Origin: Scleroderma bovista
Lineage: Eukaryota > Basidiomycota > Agaricomycetes > Boletales > Sclerodermataceae
Reading direction: 5' to 3'
Assembly: GCA_037178675.1 (NCBI GenBank)
Contig: JAYMGJ010000194.1
Span: forward strand, 1-64,000
Length of the DNA stretch: 64,000 nucleotides
Under the pieces are notes generated by a model. That model saw nothing but the letters and a program-made list of their open reading frames with translations. It searched no databases and had not been told where the DNA came from. The number at the start of each line of letters is the position of its first letter. The stretch's first letter is position 1. This document shows, one piece after another, positions 9,129 through 20,110 of the stretch. The translations under genes were made by a program, and so were the position numbers.

Positions 9129-10415
9129 CTGCCAGAGGCACAGGATCACACATAGATGAGCCAGCAAGGCTTGGAAGCAAAAGAGATGTGTCGTATACAC
9201 GCTGGCAAGTGCTGAGCATTGCAAACGACTTGAAGATACCTGAAACGTGTCAGAAATCATCAGAAAGCCTGCAAATGACTGGAAAATGTCATACTCGCCT
9301 GCTGGAAGCACAAGATCATGCAGAGGAGCCACTGAGACTCAGAAGCCTCTTGGATACATTGGGCATGTGCAAGCACATACAGAGCATTCAAATCAATGCG
9401 AAAACAACTGCAAAACAAGGGGGAGACATCAGTATAATCCAAAAACACACAGAAACTGCCTAACTCACGTATTGGTGCAAAGAAATGGTACCTAGGCATG
9501 GTGGATAGCTTGGGAAATGTTGCGGATGTGTTGAACATACACAGGGGTGTGCACAGCTTCAACAATGACCTGAAATCAGCTGAAATTGAGCGCGAAGATG
9601 TCAAAACATGTTAAAATGAGGCCAAAAAAGCCAAACTCACCTATAGGGCTCAAAATCAAAATTCTGAAGCATCTCATATGATGGAGACACATCAGGGATG
9701 AAGGGATTGATGGATATGCACACAGAACATGCCACTTGTGACCCTGGACATACATACTTGTCAAAAGCTTGTCTTTGGCCAGTGTGTTGAGGCGTTGGGG
9801 ATAGACAAGAAGGTTGTGGCGAGTGTTGAGGTCGAAACGGCTGGTGGTAGGGATGGAAAACAAAGCAGCCTGGACAGCATGAGCAGCAGCAATGATGTTT
9901 ACAGTCAATGCAACAGTGCAGAGACATACCTGGGTGGTGGGGACACGAAACACGGTGTAGATGCAACGAACGGCATTGGCAGCCATATGGATGTGTTGAG
10001 CAGGCACTGGGACGTGCCAAGCATTGAGATGAATGCAATAACACCTGCAAACACACTGGAGATCATCGGAATGCCCCAAAAGAAGAATAATCTGCCTGAC
10101 TCACCTATAGAAGCTGCAATGCAGCCCTCAGACGGTCTGAATGGCATCAGAGACCACACAGATGGGTTGAGTGCACGAAAGGACATGCACTGTGTTGAAA
10201 ACAATGTAAAACACCTGTAAATGAAACGTGAATCGTCAGAATGCCCAGAAAGAAGAATAAACTGCCAGACTTACCTGTTAGAGGCACAACTGGTGGCCTG
10301 TAGACCAGATGAATGGCTGCAGGAACCGCACGGACACGCATAGCAAATCGCAACACTCAAAGCATGCCGATTGATGGAGACAGGTTGGTGTTGGAAACGC
10401 TAGTGTATACATACC
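9129..10415 (-). repeat. Tandem exon-like modules, 110-115 nt with 59-61-nt spacers (minus strand)
   Basis: Read on the minus strand, exon-like blocks lie at 10105-10214 (110 nt), 9930-10044 (115 nt), 9469-9579 (111 nt), 9299-9407 (109 nt) and 9129-9239 (111 nt). Further blocks begin at 9641 and 10275. Spacers are 10215-10274 (60), 10045-10104 (60), 9580-9640 (61), 9408-9468 (61) and 9240-9298 (59). Four begin GTAAGT or GTGAGT and one begins GCGAGT; all end in AG. The block 9930-10044 closely matches the plus block 7855-7970, including the following GTATGT donor. The translated repeat again carries CMS, PSEGC and IAAS. The array is the reverse-oriented partner of 7349-8014. Confidence 0.8.
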
Positions 10416-10880
10416 CTGGAATGCGCCAGTTGAGGTGTCAAAGACCGCAAGTTGAACGATTGCATTCAGACAAGTCAAGAACGCATGTGAGGCGATCAAG
10501 TGAAGTGTTGAGGGTGAGGGAACTGGCAATGGCAATCAAAACTGAGAGTGACAGTGACAGCACAACTATTGGAACCAGATTATTGTCAACCAACCTCTCC
10601 AGTACTTATCTACTGCTACCTGTACCCCATTACAGTAATGGTTAAAAGTCAAAATGCTCTGCGAGCCCACCCTACAATATATTGTAGGCACCATAAAATC
10701 CATCGGAAGCACCACACTATGGTGAATACCGGCAGAATGTGGCAGGGGAATTCCAACACAGTGAAAGACCCACACGGTTCAGACGTCAAGGGCTGCACCT
10801 CCATGTCAAACGTTTGTGCTTCCACATCCGCGGTTTGCACATAGTTAACTGTAGGCAGGTCATGTTTAACACATGCGGAT
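10416..10880. other. Leader of the minus array and unique sequence
   Basis: 10416-10545 read on the minus strand matches 7230-7345 on the plus strand (GCCATTGCCA, ATCGCCTC, GTCTGAATGCAATCG), marking the outer limit of the inverted pair. 10550-10880 shows no gene. Confidence 0.5.
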
Positions 10881-11029
10881 AAATGGAAATACATACCCTT
10901 GCAAATGGGTGGCCCTTCACTTATGTTGTGATTGGTATTGACTGTGTCACAACCACTCTTGACTTCACCAGCTCCAGCATCATTGGAACCAATATCTGCC
11001 ACCCCATGGGATTTCCTGCTAGTGTTCCA

Positions 11030-11665
11030 AAGTCCAGTTGCAACCAGATGAAAAAACTGGCAACTGAACCGGACCGCAACCGATTTGGACCAGACTGTGG
11101 TTGCGGTTGCATCTGCTCAGGAAAAATAAAAGACCAGTTGCAACCAGTTGCAACCGGTCTTTTAAGCAACCAGTCTTTAAATTAAATACAGGGAAATCTG
11201 TAATATACTATGCTAATTTTGTGTGTGTGTGATAGTTTTAAAGCCCAGTTATTAATATTATCAATAATAATACATGATCCAAACCATCAAAAATGCGCAA
11301 AATAGCAACCCTGTCAATTAAGGTTGCTGTTTTGTGTGTTTTTGATAGTTCGAAAGCCTAGCTATTGATATTAATAATAATACATGATATAAATAGTCAA
11401 AAATGCGCAAAACAAGCACCCTGTCAAAATGCGCAAATTGACAGGATGCTTGTTTTGCACATTTTTGAGTCATAAGTACAAAGATTATGAAAATGTATGA
11501 AAAACCGGTTGCAACCAGTTGCAACCACTGCAAGCAACCATACACAACCGGTTGCCATCAGTTCAGTTGTGGTCCTAGCAAGATTTGAAATCTTTGCAAC
11601 CGGTTTTGGTCTGGTTGCCTCCAAAAAAGGGAAAAAAAACCGGACCGGACCGGACTTTAAAACAC
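11030..11665. repeat. GGTTGCAACC-rich repeat with nested hairpin units
   Basis: Blocks at about 11034-11170 and 11498-11660 are dense in GGTTGC/GCAACC motifs (for example CCAGTTGCAACCAGTTGC and CCGGACCGGACC), a pattern seen in non-autonomous repeats. Between them is a direct repeat of about 113 bp (11225-11337 and 11338-11427, sharing GATAGTT, AATAATACATGAT and AAAAATGCGCAAAA). Each unit carries an inverted repeat. In the second, arms 11397-11427 and 11438-11468 pair over 31 positions with two mismatches around a 10-nt loop. This is probably a MITE-like element; its class is unknown. Confidence 0.6.
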
Positions 11666-13727
11666 TATTTCCTGCTGCCCCTGCTTGCCATTCACTTAAA
11701 AGAAGATTAATTTTACAATTGAAAAGTGTCCTGATACTCACATCTGGTTGTAGAGTAGAATTTGGGTGGTATTCTGTATGAAAGAGGGGAGGCAGGAAAT
11801 GTTCAGTGCACAAGAAAATATGAATCGGGTAACGACTTCATGCACCATAACTTATGGCTAGGATGTGATTTTGAACACAGGTTCTGGCTAACATCAGTCA
11901 GAAAGGCATCACCATCAACAAATTTGGTGTACCTCATCATTGGCAGGTGTTAGTTTCCTGCCACACAGCAATCTTACCTCCCACAATGCTGGTTCTAGCA
12001 CTTCAGTCCGCAATGCCATGGGTCATACAGAGATGCCCATAGTTGGGTCCTCCTCAGTGAGGGCCTCCAGTTCAGCTGGAGGAGTTCGGCGACAAGTCAT
12101 TGCTGGTTCAGCTTGGACTCAAAGTTTCATACAAAGTAATGGAAGATGGCCAAGCATCCTCTCACATAGTACTTTCTCGTGTAGAGGTTATTAAATGCTT
12201 TGAAAGATGGATGCAGTCCTGGAAGGGTCGAGGTGAGTGTCTTTGTGATGAACTTGTCAGGATCAGCTTCGGGGGAGGCTGGGTGTAGTCAGTCAATGGT
12301 AGTGGAGGCATGATCATTTGCTGCTGTCTGGCAGGAGATGAGCTGAGGGTCTGCAGTGCAGCCAAGTCAACTCACCTGCGATGTGGGTTGTAGCGTTGTT
12401 CAAGCAGGTTTTGCCAAGGTCTTGAGAAATTAACGTGAAACGACCAAGATGGGAAATGTGTTAATGTTGGCATCAGTCCTATGGCATTGCAGAGGCCATG
12501 TCCCACTCATTGCCACAGTAAGGGTCCATCGAGGTTGAGGTTGGCAGTGCAGAATATGGCAGGACTCTTGATTTGTTGGGTTGCCCCAATCGTCCAGACC
12601 TGAGACAGAAAGACTGGAGTTGGGTGACAAGACCACCTGGTGGTAGCAAGGAGACATAGGTCGGGCTAAAGTGACTCGATTATCATACAGAATAGGTTGG
12701 GATGTTGTGCTCACCATGGATGGCATCGAAAATGCTTGCAAGAGTGGGGACAAAGACTGCGGGAGGCAGACAATGTTCATGATTGGATTCAGCGAGCCAG
12801 TGAGCAATGCATGTTAAGCGGGATGTCATCCACTTACGTATTATAACCTACACCTCCCAAGGGCATCCTCAAATCACTGTCAGCCCCAGATTAACATTCC
12901 ATCCATCCACTAGGTATAGTAATGAGCGCTCATATTGATGGCATGCTCTTGATATGCATACAATCGAGGAGTTCAAAGCGCTGGGCAAGAAATATGTAAT
13001 TCAATAATAACAAACCTAAGTAACTCGAATATGTGGGTCAAAGAATTTCAGGGCTCATATTACTTCAGGGCTTATGTAATCAATGACAGCAACAAACTTA
13101 TCAAGTCAAAACCAGGGTTCATGGCTGTGGACTTACCCTAGATTCCATATATATATGATGGAAAAGTCACCAAACGATGCAAAGTCCGGTTGTGGAACAC
13201 GACGAACAGGTGTAAGACTTGAGATGGTTATGGTACAGAAACTGTTGAAGTCGCACGTGCACCCGGTGTAAACCATCGACGAAGTGTGCACAAGACTGCG
13301 ACCCATATTAGTGTAGACTTAGTAATAGTCCTCTTTAGAGTAGATGTTACATGTCACACGTCACGTGTCACAGTCACGCATCACACTATTTGTTGTATAT
13401 AAACAGCGGTCATCGCTTATATAATATAACAGCTCTTAACCAGCTACCGCTACCATCTCAGGTTGTGCACTCCACCCAACAGGTGAGTTGGAGTAGCAGT
13501 TCCTCTACGTACATAGGTATTGCTTCAACAGAAACAAGATGTAATCAAGTGGAGCTTGAAATCCACGTGATCTTACCAATCACCAACAAGTCTGTTCTCC
13601 AACAGTGGACATAGTAGTATTACTGTAAAATTGATGCTGAAAATGTCACTTGAGCACCAGAGATCAAGGTCATCTGTCATCACAACAGCACACCAAATGA
13701 TCAGCAAAGACTGCTGTATTTTCCAAG
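11666..13727. other. Non-genic stretch; one LTR-like or promoter-like segment
   Basis: I see no supportable gene in 11666-13727; the open frames at 11940-12290 and 12430-12807 match nothing I know. 13340-13490 has a compact promoter-like arrangement (CACGTCACGTGTCAC palindromic motif, TATATAAACAGCGG, then CTCTTAACCAGC) resembling the LTR of a fungal retrotransposon, but I found no target duplication. Confidence 0.35.
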
Positions 13728-16700
13728 CTAAAATTTGAAGTTATCAAATACATTACTGGCAAAGCCATCATTGGCACCATCCTCCATCACAACTTGCTCA
13801 AGTTCCATCTCTTCATCCAAATCCTTCTCGCCATGCAGCTTGTCATTACTGTCCTCCACCTCGAAGTCCAAATTGACCCAGTCCAAATCAGAATCGGAGT
13901 CCCGATCCATCAAGCTAGGGTCAGCATTCAAATCAAGCACATTAAGTTCACCATCATTGTCTTCCTGACTTATGCCAGCTCGGATTGATGAATCAGAAAG
14001 TTCTGGGCTATCTTTAAAGTAGTCAGAAATGCGGGGAGTGGCAGATCAAGAGACTTGACCTACCATGAGCATACGTATGGCCAATCCTGAGGCCCCAGTG
14101 ATATCGCATTGCCATGTCTCGGTCAATGAATCTGCACGTATGAGAAATCAGAAATGTCACAAAAGGGGCCAGAAGAGCCACTTGCACCTGTTGACATAGT
14201 ACTGCTTCCAATCAGCCACATCTCTAGCATTGCAAGACATTGCAATCCCATCCGGGTGCACTTGTCCATCAGCAAAGGCAGGTATGATGTGGCAGCACCT
14301 TAACACATCTGCAGGGTCAATGAAGTCAAATGCATCTGCTTCAGCCATAGGGGGGAATTTCACTGAATCGAGGGTAGTATGATCCCAACCCACAGAACAA
14401 TTTAGTACTTCAAACCATCATACCCACAAAAATTCAATCCAATGTGACTGGTAGTCCCTAAGCCCAGGGCCTACGTATATTGTGTTTGTATGATATATGC
14501 CAAGAACACAAGCATAGCAGAATGGGTGTGCAGATGGTTGGTGGGACAAAAGCATGACATTGTGATGATCAGTGCGAGGGTTCACTGTTTCTTGTGCCCT
14601 GTGAACATCATAAGTGGTGTAATTGATATGGAACAAATTATGTCAATAGATTTGTTCGTCTTTCAGGACTACTTGGCTTGAGTCTGCATCCAGAATGTTG
14701 GTCTCGTCATGGGTCCAAGAACCCTGTGCATCACAATGGAGGATTTTCATGCAAGGGAGAAGATGGGTCTTCAGCTTTGGAATAAAGTCCTATCCCAGAA
14801 GTATTAGTGCTGAACTTCGACAGACAGAAGGGAACAACTGACCTTTACAGCAGGGTCATCAGACTTGCGCGCTTGAAATAGCACAATATTTTCAGGAAAG
14901 TTTTGTGACTGCCCAATAGTGTGGTGTATATCAGGCCTATTCGGCATGGGATCTTGATGATAAGCACGCAAAGTGGCTAACTTAGTTCGGATCTGGCGAA
15001 TTTGTTCTTGGCGGCACTCGATAGATACCAATTGGGGGATAAATGCTTTGTGACTCATTCTAGTGAACCTACTTTTTCCGATGTGGTGCTCAAGTTCTCC
15101 CTGCCAGAATTTAGTCATGAGGAATGATGCAATGGAAGTCTCACCAGTTGTGTTGAAAAGGAGTCCGTCATACCGAACATCTTGATCTGATCATGATAAT
15201 CCCCGAGTGCATGTACCTTGTAAGTGCAGAGGTTCAGCATTTTTGGCCGGTGCACATCCACTGCCAGGGAATAGGCCATTTTGGAAGGGCCCCCTTGAGC
15301 CTTTCTTTGTCATCGAGACTCAGCTTCACGGCGCAATTCTTTTGTCGCAAAGGTTGGGCATGTTTCAGAAGAAAAGTTGTGCATTTGCTGAGCCAACTGT
15401 GCAGTTGTGTGTTCCATAATGTCGAGAGTGTAGTCCATGTGCATGCGGAGCTTTGCAAGGGCATGCCAATGACATAACAAGAACAGAAGCCGCTGAACCT
15501 GAGAGTTATGGGGCTCAGGAAGGAGATTCTTGAAAACCGGAAGAGCACACTGCCATACAGAAACCATTAGAAACCGGACTGGCAATCATCTAAAGAAGTC
15601 GCACCTGCAGTAGATCCTCGAAGTCTTGAGCAGTCATCTTCTTCAACTCCGAGCAATTCTCCCAAAAGTGGCAGATTGTGTCTTGCCCAAAAGTGGGAAC
15701 TTGACGATATCTAGTGCTTATTAAGCTTGGCGAGATATACAAATATTTCATGCTTACCATTTGTCCATTTCTGAAATCTGAGACTGTTTTAAGGTCTCAA
15801 GGATCCTGTAACGGACCAACTTTTTATCTTATCTTATCTTAGTGTACAGCCATATCTTATCTACCTAGTCTAGACCTGCGCCTCATGCTGTACACGCTGC
15901 CTCCCTTGATGTCATCCCGCATAGCCTTAGCTCCACTATGACATCACTTAGCATAGCTTAGCACAGTATGTAGCCTCATGGATAGCCTTGCATAGCCCTC
16001 GTGTAGAGTAGTATATATACAGTGCAATCCAGCACCCAGAGGCTCTCCATTTGAGCTCATCTTGGGTTATTGCCCTAGTACTCGCATCCTATCCTCCTCA
16101 GAGTCTTAGCGTGTGGTTGGGTCTTAGGTGTTCTGCCTAGGGTCATCTCAGATCCGCAGTAGATGAATAAAAATGGCTTTCCATACTCCTAACTCAAATT
16201 CATGCAAAAGGTCAACAACCAACATGACAAATAGATCAAAGCCAGTATGGCTTAACTTCTCCGAAAAGGCATTCTGCTTGTGTCATCATTAGCTCGACAT
16301 GACGTGGTATAAACCTCAATGGCAGACCGTTGTTGGGACCAGTGAATCATCCTTCAAAAGCTCTTCAACTTGCATCCCATCCACAGCATAATGCTTCTCA
16401 TATATTAGTTTGCAAGCTGACATGATTTTTTCATGGCAGTGGGCAGTGTCAGAGGGAGATAAAAGCCTGCATTGCAGTAGGTCTGATTCCATGGTGAGAA
16501 GATGAGCACAAGATTTCGGAATAAGACACCGAGGGCATGGGCATTTTCCCAAGTTCCTGATGGTCGCAATTAAAACTCTGAATATAAGTCATGTTAGCTA
16601 ATGGTATCAGAGAGTAACACAATCACATACCTTTCTGGATAATCGGTAGAATAAGTGAATATTCGAGGATATATGCGATGCTTGACTTGGTCCTGGCAAG

Positions 16701-18404
16701 TTATCATGATGCCATGTTCATATGCTTCCAGGAACTTGTCATCCAGAAGGATATGCCACTGCACATGGAAAAAATCTCTGCAACAATGAGTTAGGAGGGC
16801 ATCACTCAGCTTTGCTCCTGACTGCTCCATCACAAAATCCTTGAATGTGGCTGGAAGCTATTCTCACAACAGTGATGGTTAGCAGTTGAACCCACAGAAG
16901 GTAACTCACTGATTGGAAGTAGGCGACATGAGAACATAGGTTTGAGCTTGGCTCGCAGCGCATGTACTTCGACTGGTTACCAAAGTAGAGGTAAAGTGGC
17001 CAAAGCTTTGTGCTCCCGAACAAGGTAAGCTGCGTGGTGTCTGACCAGAACATGAGCACCGCAATACAATGTGGTAAGTCACAGTCAGGTTTGCGAGGTG
17101 AAGCTAGGAGTTGTTCTTGAGCTTTGATGAAAGCATCCGATGCGTACAGTTCTCCATGGACTCTGACATCACGGGCTTTGTTCAGCAGATGCCACTGGAG
17201 CTCATAAGGTTCATAATGGTAGATATGGTGGTGAAATGGATCTGAAAGCTTATTGTGAATGATTGAAACCAGACGATGGTGATGAAAGTCCGGAACTGTA
17301 TAGTCACAGGGACCTGGATTTGGTATCCGGTGGTGAAAGGGGATGGATATTGTGATAGGTGAGCGACTCCAGCCAGTGCTAGCCTCTTGTCCATCATCTG
17401 AACTGCTTCCCAACTCCTTGTTGATTGCCTTCCAGTTGGTATTTCAGACATCGTCCGGATTGTATTCTAAATCTCCAATAATATCAAGAAGAAGCTTGAA
17501 GTTTTTGTGAGATTTCTGCGGCCCGTGGTTCCAATACCAGTCACCTAGTTGCAATGAGCTTTTGTTTGGATAGGGATGGAATGGGTTGTCAGGTGCAGAG
17601 GTGATGGCTGGTATTGAGGAGTTGGCAGTAAAAGGCAGCTGGGACAAGTATGTCTGCATGTTGATGGATTGCTTGTCGGGATCATGAGAAGGAAGTCTGA
17701 TGTCGGACCTAAACACACAGACAAGACTGAACTTATTTGGTTGAGTCTTGAACATTGAACAGGGTGCTGAAACTGGTGGTGTCAGATGCGACAAGTGAGA
17801 TTCAGATGCTCCTTGGTTGGATGGGCCTTCTGACAACTGTACTCCAAGTGGAGGAAGTGGCATAGGACTTTTGGGAAGCATGTCATGAAAATGAAGAGGT
17901 AGCTGACGATTGAGCTGATGTGGTCTCCATTGTGCCAAGGGTAGCACCTCATCTTCCAACTGTGGGGCTTCGGGTGTATGATTTCCACAAGGGATCTATG
18001 CTGACTTGGTCAGAATGACAAAACTCGATCCCCACACATACCGGTTCGGCATGGGATATGTTATCACCATCATTAGCACTTCCAATGCTAGGCTAGATCA
18101 CCTCAGTCAGAACGGCGAGATTTAATAAAAATATTCTAGCACATACCGGTTCAGGATGAGGCAGGACACCGTCACCCTCAACCCATTCTGCTTGAGCTTC
18201 TCCCAAGCCCGTTCACAATTTTTTTCGTTGATATACCTCCTTAGCCTTAGATAGCACTCCAGAAAGTTGTTTCCTTCCTTTTGTGCATCCCCGTTCATGC
18301 TTGGTGAAGTCAGAAACATGGGAGAAGGAGCAGCCACAGATGCAAGTCTGGAAAAATTGTTTGGCCATTGAGCCTGCCATGAGCTGTGATGAACCTGAAA
18401 TCAC
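13728..18404 (-). pseudogene. Plavaka-type (CACTA-like) transposase relic
   Basis: In minus-strand order: an N-terminal Cys/His finger (TCICGCSFSHVSDFTKHERGC, 18213-18404); GDWYWN and NPFHPYPN (about 17444-17650); the ITISIPFHHR and YTVPDFHHHRLVSII block (17180-17400); VLMFWSDTTQLTLFG and WPLYLYFGNQSKYMR (about 16950-17080); HCCRDFFHVQWHILLDD and YPRIFTYSTDYPERY (16600-16800); GKCPCPRCLIPKS (about 16510-16550); DLLHEFELGVWK (about 16160-16240); RYRQVPTFGQDTI; LLPEPHNSQVQRLLF (15500); GELEHHIGKSRF (15100); NYTTYDVHR (14600); AMRYHWGLRIGHTYAH (14080); and an acidic C-terminus at 13728-13940. The order matches Plavaka-family transposases of basidiomycetes. It is spread over many frames; some breaks look like introns, others are stops and frameshifts, and a solo LTR interrupts it at 15807-16150. 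It is not expected to be functional. Confidence 0.75.
15807..16150 (+). mobile_element. Solo LTR (344 bp) inserted in the Plavaka relic
   Basis: The element starts TGTAACGGACC and ends GGTCATCTCA (TG...CA). It is flanked by a perfect 5-bp direct repeat GATCC at 15802-15806 and 16151-16155. Removing the insert with one repeat copy rejoins the transposase reading (HLLRI then LETLKQ on the minus strand), which confirms the boundaries. It contains a TATATATA box near 16010. No internal retrotransposon sequence is present, so it is a solo LTR left by recombination. The family is not determinable from the LTR alone. Confidence 0.9.
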
Positions 18405-18839
18405 TCAGTCTCAGTTCCACAGGAGTGTCCAAGGCCTACCACTGGGGCATGGAAATTTAGTTCACAGCCACCCAAATCCGAGCTGGTGTTGCGGCCTGAG
18501 CCTGTGGGAAAATTGGAGTTTGACAACAAGCAAGGCGAGCAGTGATGAGCTCAGTGCTGACGTGATTATGAAGATGGGAGTAGACATGACACCAGAAATG
18601 AGGAAGTGCACATCTACTTGGATGTCTGTCTTCTGATTATCAGACCCCCTCATTTCACGTACTAATGACCGTGTTTGGCTGATCACTGTTGGCTCAGATC
18701 GTGAGAATCATAGCGCACATACACTCCCAAAGTATTTATTGACACAAACACAAAGACATTGCATTGATTTCACAACTTGTCACAACTATCAATATAAAAT
18801 GTATGGTGCAAATAAATTCCCACTCTTTTCACTCCTCCA

Positions 18840-20110
18840 TTGCGTTGTCATTGGAAAGCTCTGACCACTTCGGAGAACCAAGATGAGATGCTGCAGTGGT
18901 GGTCTTCTTGGATGAGGAGAGAGACCCCAAGTTGTCAGTCGCCTTGGGCTTTCCTTTCTCCAGTAAACTTGGGGGAACATAATCAGCATATGGTAAGACT
19001 TTCAGTTTCTTTAAGTCTAGCTGATAAACATGCAACCTGTTTGCGTCCTGGGAGGAGCGTCTGGACATGGCATGATGACCCAGCTGCAAAGCATATTAGT
19101 TAATGGTGTAAGAAGAAAAGATACATATACAGTTTAGAGACGACTTCAAGTTCGACAACAGTGCCATCAACGATTTTGTTCTCATATTCAGTAGGAGGGA
19201 TGACTTTCTGTGAGAGCCTTGAATGTCCAGAACATTGATAGTGACTCCAAACAAATTGTTCATGTTGGCAAGGGCTTCATAGCGCTTCTGTGGGTCAAGC
19301 AAATCTTTGAGAAAAATGGTTCCTACAGTGAATGAACAAGTTAGCACCAAATCTCATTGATATCTTGTCGATCACTTCGTACCATTGGCTTTCATCAGTA
19401 ACTCCAAAGTTATGCTGCAGTGTTTCAAGGCCACAGCCCTTACTCTGCTTATGAATAATAAGTAAGGAAGATAGACAAACCAATATTCCTTACTGGGGCT
19501 CAGCAGTACGGAAAAGTAGACCATTCAAAGCTGCAGCTGAACACGCAACTGCTTCCTCCAGATATTCATCGGGTGAGAGCAGATAGAGTTGGAACTGATC
19601 TGCAGATGCAGTCTGCCAAAGTATCCAAGGGCTCCGAGCCGACTGACGTGTAGTTCAAGTGAATCAGCCAACCAACTACTGTTTGTAGACTACTCATGGA
19701 AAGAAGGGTTGTCAGGACAGCCAACGTAGCACTGCACATGTAAGTTGTGTCAGTACTGCTGGCACACTGACAAATGCCTTCAGAAGTTTACATTGTGGTG
19801 AGATGCTAGCCGGACACGATCATGTCAAAACGGCTGCATACATCGTGAATGATGACCTCCTTGACACCATCTTCTATGGTATAGATATCAAGGTTCTCCA
19901 GGGCATATCCATCCTACCAATGGAAGGTCAAGGCGACACACTTTTGGATAATAAAAAAAGCTATTCAAACCTTTTCCAAATGGAGCACACTGCCATAGGC
20001 AAGAGAGTGACCAAGTAGGTCAACGGCACACACCCAGATAGTCATGGACCTCAGCTTCATAGAGAGGGCCTATAGTGTAAGTGATATCTGTACAGCAGGG
20101 ATGGAAGCGA
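18840..20110 (-). pseudogene. Relic of an unidentified multi-exon protein
   Basis: Minus-strand segments read as a degraded protein: [20 protein letters not shown] (about 20000-20060), a probable intron, then DIYTIEDGVKEVIIHDVCSRFD (about 19840-19890), ALGYFGRLHLQ and SPDEYLEEAVACSAAALNGL (about 19510-19640), CGLETLQHNFGVTDESQWYEVIDK (about 19370-19440), GTIFLKDLLDPQKRYEAL and FGVTINVLDIQGSHRKSSLLL (about 19190-19330), and a C-terminal part with VLPYADYVPPSLLEKGK (about 18950-19010). Splice-like GT-AG junctions separate several pieces. In-frame stops (for example after SFHE near 19695) argue that it is dead. I do not recognise the family. Confidence 0.5.

Noticed and set aside
13340..13490. 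Second solo LTR with TATATAAA box
   Set aside because: Promoter-like motifs are present, but no TG...CA boundaries with matching target duplication could be found; kept only as a remark in the gap entry.
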